This document shows positions 56,497 through 64,000 of a stretch of DNA of 64,000 bases, one piece after another. This DNA comes from Pseudomonas sp. HOU2 (GTDB lineage Bacteria; Pseudomonadota; Gammaproteobacteria; Pseudomonadales; Pseudomonadaceae). Position numbers and translations under genes: made by a program. Each line of letters opens with the position of its first letter. Positions within the stretch are counted from its first letter, which is position 1. The stretch lies in NCBI RefSeq assembly GCF_040729435.1, contig NZ_CP160398.1:3038001-3102000 (forward strand). The letters are read 5' to 3'. The notes beneath the pieces are model-generated. The model saw nothing but the letters and a program-made list of their open reading frames with translations, did not search any database and had not been told where the DNA came from.

Positions 56497-56865
56497 TTAT
56501 TTGACCAGTCGCCAAGTGAATGGATAACGGTAGGGAAAGCCTTCGTTCGCCTTCACCCCGGCGATGATCGTCAGCACCAATGCGCCGATGGCCAGCAGGC
56601 CGAGCAAGAAAAAGCCGATGATCAACACCATCAGCAGCAGACAGATCGCGGCAGCAATCGCCACGGTGATCTGAAAATTCAGCGCTTCCTTGCCCTGAGC
56701 GTCGATGAACGGGTCGGTTTCGCGCTTCATCTGCCACAGGATCAACGGCCCGATCAGGTTACCGAACGGAATCCAGATCCCCAGCAAGGCGGACAAGTGA
56801 CAAAACATCGCCCATTGGCGAACCTCCTGGCTCGGCTTGGGCAGCAACTCTTGCTCATCACTCAT
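56497..56865 (-). CDS. DUF4870 domain-containing membrane protein
   Basis: The protein has 122 residues with the pattern of this short membrane family: QWAMFCHLSALLGIWIPFGN (17-36), LIGPLILWQMKRETDPFIDA, GKEALNFQITVAI, then two hydrophobic helices (about 70-105) and GVKANEGFPYRYPFTWRL. Such proteins lie in the inner membrane and have no known activity. A strong AAGGAGG site precedes the ATG. It follows rph by 29 bases and is probably cotranscribed with it. Confidence 0.87.
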   Translation of the reverse strand: MSDEQELLPKPSQEVRQWAMFCHLSALLGIWIPFGNLIGPLILWQMKRETDPFIDAQGKEALNFQITVAIAAAICLLLMVLIIGFFLLGLLAIGALVLTIIAGVKANEGFPYRYPFTWRLVK

Positions 56866-56894
56866 CGCGTCCTCCTTGCGGGTTACGAACCTGC

Positions 56895-57617
56895 TCAGTC
56901 GGCCAGTGCAGCCTTTTGCAGTTCGAAGATTTCGTTCATGCCTTTCTTCGCCAGTTCCAGCATGGCGTTCAGATCTTCAGGCTGGAACGGCGCGCCTTCG
57001 GCGGTGCCCTGGACTTCGATGAAGCCACCGGTGCTGGTCATCACCACGTTGAGGTCAGTCTCGGCGGCGGAATCTTCAAGATAGTCCAGATCCAGCACCG
57101 GCTCACCCTGATACATGCCGACCGACACCGCGCCGATCATTTGCTTGAGCGGGTCGCCGCCTTTCAGGCCGCCGCGCTTCTTGATCACTTTCAGTGCATC
57201 GACCAGGGCAACCATCGCGCCGGTGATGGAGGCGGTGCGGGTGCCGCCGTCAGCCTGGATCACGTCGCAATCGACGTACAGGGTGACGTCGCCCAGCTTG
57301 GACATGTCCAGCGCAGCGCGCAGCGAACGGCCGATCAGGCGCTGGATTTCCAGGGTGCGACCGCCCTGCTTGCCACGGCTGGCTTCACGCTGGTTACGCT
57401 CGCCGGTAGCGCGCGGCAGCATGCCGTACTCGGCGGTCAACCAGCCCTGACCTTGCCCTTTCAGGAAGCGCGGCACGCCGTTTTCGACGCTGACGGTGCA
57501 GATGACTTTGGTATCACCGAATTCGACCAGTACGGATCCCTCGGCGTGTTTGGTGTAGTTGCGGGTAATGCGGATCGAGCGGAGCTGATCGGCAGCGCGA
57601 CCACTTGGACGTTTCAT
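56895..57617 (-). CDS. rph: Ribonuclease PH
   Basis: The enzyme has 240 residues beginning [20 protein letters not shown], the conserved N-terminus. It trims tRNA 3' ends by phosphorolysis. The RNase PH fold features include [16 protein letters not shown] [20 protein letters not shown] (about 36-55), [20 protein letters not shown] for RNA binding and [19 protein letters not shown] with the catalytic aspartates. It is intact, unlike the frameshifted gene in E. coli K-12. It is divergent from yicC. Confidence 0.97.
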   Translation of the reverse strand: MKRPSGRAADQLRSIRITRNYTKHAEGSVLVEFGDTKVICTVSVENGVPRFLKGQGQGWLTAEYGMLPRATGERNQREASRGKQGGRTLEIQRLIGRSLRAALDMSKLGDVTLYVDCDVIQADGGTRTASITGAMVALVDALKVIKKRGGLKGGDPLKQMIGAVSVGMYQGEPVLDLDYLEDSAAETDLNVVMTSTGGFIEVQGTAEGAPFQPEDLNAMLELAKKGMNEIFELQKAALAD

Positions 57618-57887
57618 AGGGAATACCTGTACTGGGGACGGAAAACTGCCGAGCATTATAGAGCGCTGCACCGCGCCTGGGCACGGGTTAAAAATTCCAA
57701 CCGTCGACCCAGGGCCCTGAAACACGCATAACCGACGGCCTGCAGCCCTTTGTCACACCGTGTGTTTGGGCGCATCCGCCGCACTGCGCTACAATCCTGC
57801 GCCTTTGCTGCCAGTCGGCTTAAATTCATTGATATCGAGCCCGCGGAACATCCCTTCTGCGCCGATCTGCATTGCGAGGTCACCGCC

Positions 57888-59382
<1,495 letters not shown>

Positions 59383-59549
59383 TCAACTCTTCCCAAAACC
59401 GCTGCAAGGGCTTTACATTGGTGCTTGCAGCGCGTTGAAGGGTCTGGTCAAAAAATCAGCGCTTCCCTAATCGCTGGTGATTTTTTAAACTGCTCAGTCC
59501 GCTCGCCCAACCGGGCAGCGCGCATATTGCATTCGCTCCGAGGAATACC

Positions 59550-59813
59550 ATGGCCCGCGTAACCGTTGAAGACTGCCTAGAACACGTGGAAAACCGCTTT
59601 GAGCTGGTCATGCTCTCTACCAAGCGTGCCCGTCAACTGGCCACCGGCGGCAAAGAGCCACTGGTCCAGTGGGAAAACGACAAGCCGACCGTTGTCGCCC
59701 TGCGTGAAATCGCAGAAGGCCTGATGAGCTACGAGTTCATCGCCGAGCAGGAAATCGTCCACGAAGACCCGGTCTTCGCTGCGTTCGAGGACGAGTCCAA
59801 CGAGGCCGTCTAA
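59550..59813 (+). CDS. rpoZ: RNA polymerase omega subunit
   Basis: The subunit has 87 residues, starting [20 protein letters not shown] with the conserved [20 protein letters not shown]. Omega stabilises the beta-prime subunit and forms part of a ppGpp binding site. GAGG lies 8 bases before the ATG. A 167-base gap after gmk may carry its promoter. It is followed after 57 bases by spoT, whose product controls ppGpp. Confidence 0.97.
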   Translation: MARVTVEDCLEHVENRFELVMLSTKRARQLATGGKEPLVQWENDKPTVVALREIAEGLMSYEFIAEQEIVHEDPVFAAFEDESNEAV

Positions 59814-59870
59814 GCCTATGCCTGGTCGACGTAGCACGGCGCGGGAACACAGCCTACGGCAGGAGTCATC

Positions 59871-61976
59871 ATGCCGAGCATAGACGCCCTCGCCGATCGC
59901 TTATCGACCTACCTCGGCAACGACCAGGTCAACCTGGTCCGCCGAGCGTATTTCTACGCCGAACAAGCCCATGACGGTCAGCGCCGTCGCAGCGGCGAGG
60001 CGTACGTCACGCATCCTCTTGCAGTGGCGAATATTCTTGCCGACATGCACATGGACCATCAGAGCCTGATGGCTGCGATGCTGCATGACGTGATCGAAGA
60101 CACCGGTATCGCCAAAGAAGCGCTGCAAGCGCAGTTCGGTGAAACCGTGGCCGAACTGGTCGACGGGGTCAGCAAACTGACCCAGATGAACTTCGAGACC
60201 AAGGCCGAGGCCCAGGCCGAAAACTTCCAGAAGATGGCCATGGCCATGGCGCGCGACATTCGCGTGATCCTGGTCAAACTCGCCGACCGCCTGCACAACA
60301 TGCGCACGCTGGAAGTGCTGTCCGGGGAAAAACGCCGCCGGATCGCCAAGGAAACCCTCGAAATCTACGCGCCCATCGCCAACCGGCTGGGCATGCACGC
60401 GATTCGTATCGAATTCGAAGACCTCGGCTTCAAGGCGATGCACCCGATGCGTTCGGCGCGGATCTACCAGGCGGTCAAGCGCGCCCGGGGCAACCGCAAG
60501 GAAATCGTCAACAAGATCGAAGAGTCCCTCGGCCATTGCCTCGCGATCGACGGCATCCAGGGCGAAGTCAGCGGTCGTCAGAAACACCTCTACGGCATCT
60601 ACAAGAAAATGCGCGGCAAGCGTCGGGCCTTCAACGAGATCATGGACGTCTATGCGTTCCGGATCATCGTCGACAAGGTCGATACCTGCTACCGCGTGCT
60701 GGGTGCTGTGCATAATTTGTACAAACCGTTGCCGGGGCGCTTCAAGGATTACATCGCGATCCCCAAGGCCAACGGCTATCAGTCGCTGCACACCACGCTG
60801 TTCGGCATGCACGGCGTGCCGATCGAGATCCAGATCCGCACCCGCGAAATGGAAGAGATGGCCAATAACGGCATTGCCGCCCACTGGCTGTACAAATCCA
60901 GCGGGGACGAGCAGCCGAAAGGCACTCACGCCCGCGCCCGCCAGTGGGTCAAAGGCGTGCTGGAAATGCAGCAACGTGCCGGCAACTCGCTGGAATTCAT
61001 CGAGAGCGTGAAGATCGACCTGTTCCCGGACGAGGTCTACGTGTTCACGCCCAAAGGCCGGATCATGGAGCTGCCCAAAGGCTCCACGGCGGTCGACTTC
61101 GCCTACGCGGTGCACACCGACGTCGGCAACAGCTGCATCGCCTGCCGGATCAACCGCCGACTCGCACCGCTGTCCGAACCGCTGCAAAGCGGCTCCACGG
61201 TCGAGATCGTCAGCGCCCCTGGCGCGCGGCCGAACCCGGCGTGGCTCAACTTCGTGGTCACCGGCAAGGCCCGTACGCACATCCGCCATGCACTGAAACT
61301 GCAGCGCCGCTCCGAATCCATCAGCCTTGGCGAACGCCTGCTGAACAAAGTGCTCAACGGTTTCGACAGCTCGCTGGAGAAGATCCCGGCCGAGCGCGTC
61401 AAGGCGATGCTCAGCGAATACCGGCTGGAATTGATCGAAGACCTGCTCGAAGACATTGGCCTGGGCAACCGCATGGCCTATGTCGTGGCGCGCCGTCTGC
61501 TCGGCGAAGGCGAACAGCTGCCAAGCCCGGAAGGCCCGCTGGCGATTCGTGGTACCGAAGGTCTGGTCCTGAGCTATGCCAAGTGCTGCACACCGATCCC
61601 CGGCGACCCGATTGTCGGGCACCTGTCGGCGGGCAAAGGCATGGTCGTGCACCTGGACAACTGCCGCAACATCAGCGAAATCCGGCACAACCCGGAAAAA
61701 TGCATCCAGCTCTCGTGGGCCAAGGATGTCACCGGCGAATTCAACGTCGAGCTGCGCGTCGAGCTGGAGCACCAGCGCGGCCTGATCGCCCTGCTGGCCA
61801 GCAGCGTCAACGCGGCCGACGGCAATATCGAGAAAATCAGCATGGACGAGCGCGATGGCCGCATCAGCGTCGTCCAGCTGGTGGTCAGCGTCCACGACCG
61901 TGTGCACCTGGCCCGCGTGATCAAGAAACTGCGCGCCCTGACCGGGGTCATCCGCATCACCCGCATGCGTGCCTAA
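59871..61976 (+). CDS. spoT: Bifunctional (p)ppGpp synthetase/hydrolase SpoT
   Basis: The enzyme has 701 residues. The HD hydrolase domain (about 25-180) is intact with H72-D73 in MLHDVIEDTG, so ppGpp breakdown is expected. The synthetase domain (about 220-350) has YAFRIIVDKVDTCYRVLG and FKDYIAIPKANGYQSLHTT. A TGS domain (about 385-445), a helical and zinc-finger region (YAKCCTPIPGD) and a C-terminal ACT domain (about 625-701) follow. It sets ppGpp in response to carbon, iron and fatty acid starvation. Confidence 0.97.
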   Translation: MPSIDALADRLSTYLGNDQVNLVRRAYFYAEQAHDGQRRRSGEAYVTHPLAVANILADMHMDHQSLMAAMLHDVIEDTGIAKEALQAQFGETVAELVDGVSKLTQMNFETKAEAQAENFQKMAMAMARDIRVILVKLADRLHNMRTLEVLSGEKRRRIAKETLEIYAPIANRLGMHAIRIEFEDLGFKAMHPMRSARIYQAVKRARGNRKEIVNKIEESLGHCLAIDGIQGEVSGRQKHLYGIYKKMRGKRRAFNEIMDVYAFRIIVDKVDTCYRVLGAVHNLYKPLPGRFKDYIAIPKANGYQSLHTTLFGMHGVPIEIQIRTREMEEMANNGIAAHWLYKSSGDEQPKGTHARARQWVKGVLEMQQRAGNSLEFIESVKIDLFPDEVYVFTPKGRIMELPKGSTAVDFAYAVHTDVGNSCIACRINRRLAPLSEPLQSGSTVEIVSAPGARPNPAWLNFVVTGKARTHIRHALKLQRRSESISLGERLLNKVLNGFDSSLEKIPAERVKAMLSEYRLELIEDLLEDIGLGNRMAYVVARRLLGEGEQLPSPEGPLAIRGTEGLVLSYAKCCTPIPGDPIVGHLSAGKGMVVHLDNCRNISEIRHNPEKCIQLSWAKDVTGEFNVELRVELEHQRGLIALLASSVNAADGNIEKISMDERDGRISVVQLVVSVHDRVHLARVIKKLRALTGVIRITRMRA

Positions 61977-62000
61977 TTCACACCTAACAAGGAGTCATAC

Positions 62001-62381
62001 ATGACCAAGACCGTTATCACCAGCGACAAGGCCCCAGCCGCCATCGGTACCTACTCTCAGGCGATCAAGGCCGGCAACACTGTCTACATGTCGGGTCAGA
62101 TCCCCCTGGACCCAAAGACCATGGAACTGGTTGAAGGCTTCGAAGCCCAGACCGTCCAGGTGTTCGAGAACCTCAAAGCCGTGGCTGAAGCCGCTGGCGG
62201 TTCGTTCAAGGACATCGTCAAGCTGAACATCTTCCTCACCGACCTGAGCCACTTCGCCAAGGTCAACGAGATCATGGGCAAGTACTTCGATCAGCCGTAC
62301 CCGGCTCGCGCCGCCATCGGCGTTGCTGCCCTGCCGAAAGGTTCGCAAGTCGAAATGGATGCCATCCTGGTCATCGAGTAA
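62001..62381 (+). CDS. ridA: RidA family enamine/imine deaminase
   Basis: The protein has 126 residues, the length of canonical RidA. Conserved elements are [20 protein letters not shown] (10-29), [14 protein letters not shown] and the active-site arginine in [20 protein letters not shown]. It hydrolyses 2-aminoacrylate and similar reactive intermediates from serine and threonine dehydration. AAGGAG precedes the ATG. It follows spoT by 24 bases, as in other pseudomonads and in E. coli relatives. Confidence 0.95.
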   Translation: MTKTVITSDKAPAAIGTYSQAIKAGNTVYMSGQIPLDPKTMELVEGFEAQTVQVFENLKAVAEAAGGSFKDIVKLNIFLTDLSHFAKVNEIMGKYFDQPYPARAAIGVAALPKGSQVEMDAILVIE

Positions 62382-62454
62382 TGCATACGGCGCAGCCTTC
62401 AAACGCTGCGCCGACTGCTCTGCGGTAAAGAAAAGGTTTTGAAAGGATTCCACC

Positions 62455-63195
62455 ATGCGCAAAGCGTTTGCTCTCTCGCTGCTCGCCATTTTCCTCGGCG
62501 GCTGTGCCAGCGACCCCGCCGACCGTGACATCAGCGGCACCTGGATCAACCAGGTGGCGATCGACGCTGCTGCCAAGGGCGGCCCCCTGCGCGAAGCGCT
62601 TCAGGCCTATGGCCCGAACCTGGAGTGGGACGTCAACACCAAGGCCGGTCAGGCCCGCTACACCAACGGTTTCGAGAACGTCGAAGGACGGCTGCAGGGC
62701 GAACAGTCCGGCGCCTGGAAAGTCGACTTCTATGGCAGCTCCGGCAGTGAGCTGAAACGCGATGGCGGCCGGATGAAACAAGCCGCCACCGAAAACGAAC
62801 CCGACCAGTTGTTCGACCGCGCGCAAATCCCAGTGCCGGAAGGCGCACCGATTGGCGCCAGCTTCGAACGCGCACTGTATTCAGCCTACCTGGGCGGCAG
62901 CTGGAAGATTGCCAGCGGCGACGGCGAAGGCAACACCGTGCAGTTCCAGGCCGATGGCCAGGTCTCCGGCCTGCCCGGCGCCGACCGCTATGCCCTGTGC
63001 CTGGCAGGCGACTGCGCCTCGATGAACAGCGACCACGACAGCATGTGGCTGCAACTCAACGGCCAGGGCAACAACTGGATCTTTGCCCGCAAAGGCAAGG
63101 CGCTGGAGATCTTCCAGGCGGTGAACAGCGCACTGGCGGATGAAATGCCGCAGTTCACCCCGGGTGAGCGCAAGTGGTTGCTTGAGAAGCAGTAA
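62455..63195 (+). CDS. Conserved lipoprotein, function unknown
   Basis: The product is 246 residues. The signal MRKAFALSLLAIFLGGC ends in a lipobox with Cys17, so the mature protein should be lipidated and anchored in the outer or inner membrane. The mature part has two similar-looking beta-rich halves (about 40-120 and 125-230), the second with a CLAGDC cysteine pair that could form a disulfide. A GAAAGGA site precedes the ATG. I recognise no enzymatic motif. The gene stands between ridA and the convergent epimerase gene. Confidence 0.82.
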   Translation: MRKAFALSLLAIFLGGCASDPADRDISGTWINQVAIDAAAKGGPLREALQAYGPNLEWDVNTKAGQARYTNGFENVEGRLQGEQSGAWKVDFYGSSGSELKRDGGRMKQAATENEPDQLFDRAQIPVPEGAPIGASFERALYSAYLGGSWKIASGDGEGNTVQFQADGQVSGLPGADRYALCLAGDCASMNSDHDSMWLQLNGQGNNWIFARKGKALEIFQAVNSALADEMPQFTPGERKWLLEKQ

Positions 63196-63218
63196 CCGCG
63201 CCTGAGAACAATATGACC

Positions 63219-63310
63219 CTGTGGGAGCGGGCTTGCCCGCGATGAGGCCATCAGACTCGACGCTTTAGTTGACTGCCAGGCCGCCATCGCGGGCAAGCCC
63301 GCTCCCACAG
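63219..63310. repeat. REP doublet (REPIN), GGGAGCGGGCTTGCCCGC class
   Basis: CTGTGGGAGCGGGCTTGCCC and its inverted copy flank a 40-base spacer. Only one copy of this class is in the window. It shares the CTCCCACAG end with the class carrying the IS110 element. Confidence 0.88.
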
Positions 63311-63330
63311 TGGTTTGTGGCGTTAGAAGG

Positions 63331-64000
63331 TCAGCATTTGCCTTCAAGAATCGCCGCATAACCTTCGCGATAACTCGGATACTTCGGTGTCCAGCCCAGC
63401 GCCTTCGCCCGGGCATTGCTGCAGCGCTTGCTGCCGGTGCGGCGTACGCTGGCGTCTTCCGCCCAATCGGTGACACCCAGATACTCGCGCAACCAGGCGA
63501 CCACCTCGGCCAACGGTGCAGGCGCGTCGTCCACACCGATATAGATATCCTGCAATGGCTCGCCGCGATGAGCCGCCTGCAGCAGAAACGCCATCAGCCC
63601 TGCTGCGTCATCAGCGTGAATGCGATTGCCGTACAGCGGCGGCTCGACCGCCACCCGATAACCGCGACGCACCTGGGTCAACAGCCATTCACGACCCGGA
63701 CCGTAAATGCCGGTCAGGCGCACGATGCTCGCCGGGATACCGCTGTTCAGCGCCACTTGCTCGGCCTCAAGCATCACGCGCCCGGAGTATCCGCTGGCGA
63801 CGGTCGCTGAATGCTCGTCGACCCATTCCCCTTCCTGCTGCCCGTACACGCTGCTGCTGGAAACGAAGATCAGCCGATCAGGCGTCTGCCCGTAGTCGTC
63901 CAACCAACTCAGTACATTCTGCAAACCCTGCACGTAAGCCGCACGATAACCGGCCTCATCGTGATCGGTGGCCGCCGCGCAATACACCAGGTAATCCACC
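63331..64000 (-). CDS. NAD-dependent epimerase/dehydratase (SDR), 5' end outside window
   Basis: About 223 C-terminal residues are present; the N-terminal nucleotide-binding glycine motif lies beyond the window edge. Extended SDR features are visible: LIFVSSSSVYGQQEGEWVDE with the active-site serine, GYSGRVMLEAE with an unusual sequence where YxxxK is expected (YSGRVMLE), and IVRLTGIYGPGR. It resembles YeeZ-type SDR proteins of unknown substrate, recalled next to the spoT-ridA region in PAO1 (PA5341). It is convergent with the lipoprotein gene. Confidence 0.85.
   Translation of the reverse strand, partial: VDYLVYCAAATDHDEAGYRAAYVQGLQNVLSWLDDYGQTPDRLIFVSSSSVYGQQEGEWVDEHSATVASGYSGRVMLEAEQVALNSGIPASIVRLTGIYGPGREWLLTQVRRGYRVAVEPPLYGNRIHADDAAGLMAFLLQAAHRGEPLQDIYIGVDDAPAPLAEVVAWLREYLGVTDWAEDASVRRTGSKRCSNARAKALGWTPKYPSYREGYAAILEGKC

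Noticed and set aside
59901..61907. Minus-strand open frame of 668 codons
   Set aside because: It lies opposite spoT and has no recognisable domain.

Overview
The window is a chromosomal segment of a fluorescent Pseudomonas, most likely of the P. fluorescens group. The evidence is high GC content, Pseudomonas-only genes (rnk, sutA, algC, crc, pauR, the dadX-ridA-dadA/dadR cluster, proE-like), a gene order that from memory follows roughly PA5271 to PA5341 of P. aeruginosa PAO1, and dense REP doublets of the kind known from P. fluorescens. Species cannot be fixed from sequence alone.

Layout. 1-5.1 kb: two small conserved genes, cyaA (class I adenylate cyclase), rnk, a DUF1289 gene and cyaY. 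5.4-10 kb: lptM/lppL, lysA, dapF, a DUF484 gene, xerC and a YigB-like HAD phosphatase, a co-directional run syntenic with enterobacteria. 10.2-14.4 kb: sutA, a YjbQ gene, amtB, glnK, ubiK, then a 760-bp stretch with no recognised gene but much structure. 14.5-22 kb: comM, a secreted DUF4432 epimerase-like protein, a chemoreceptor, and a divergent LysR/MATE pair. 22.0-23.3 kb: an IS110-family element inserted inside a REP doublet. 23.3-30.5 kb: a proE-like EAL phosphodiesterase, rep, xpt, an acetyl-CoA hydrolase/transferase and cytochrome c5. 30.7-43.9 kb: an amino acid and polyamine catabolism district (pauR, alr/dadX, ridA, dadA, dadR, a pauB-type oxidase, a MocR regulator, a phospholipase D lipoprotein, an MFS transporter, a pauC/kauB aldehyde dehydrogenase, a cupin). 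44-51.8 kb: rpmG-rpmB, a peptide-binding lipoprotein-type SBP, radC, coaBC, dut, algC, argB. 52-53.1 kb: a small accessory cluster of unknown function. 53.3-64 kb: pyrE/crc, gltS, a DUF4870 gene, rph, yicC, gmk-rpoZ-spoT-ridA, a lipoprotein, and the 3' part of an NAD-dependent epimerase.

The most informative finding is the IS110 element at 22042-23206. It sits between the halves of a REP with a duplicated AG (CT on the transposase strand) core. Its 200-base noncoding left end folds into two stem-loops. One carries a 7-base exact complement of the right half of the occupied REP target including the core. The other carries a 5-base exact complement of the element's own end including the core. 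This matches the architecture of an IS621-type bridge RNA, and implies that this element is programmed to enter REP sequences.

Other items worth checking are the structured region at 13.8-14.34 kb (candidate sRNA plus a 58-codon ORF), the three-gene unknown cluster at 52 kb, operator-like repeats in front of the MocR gene, a palindrome between pyrE and crc, and an intrinsic terminator inside the dad operon. No CRISPR array, prophage, rRNA or tRNA gene was seen.
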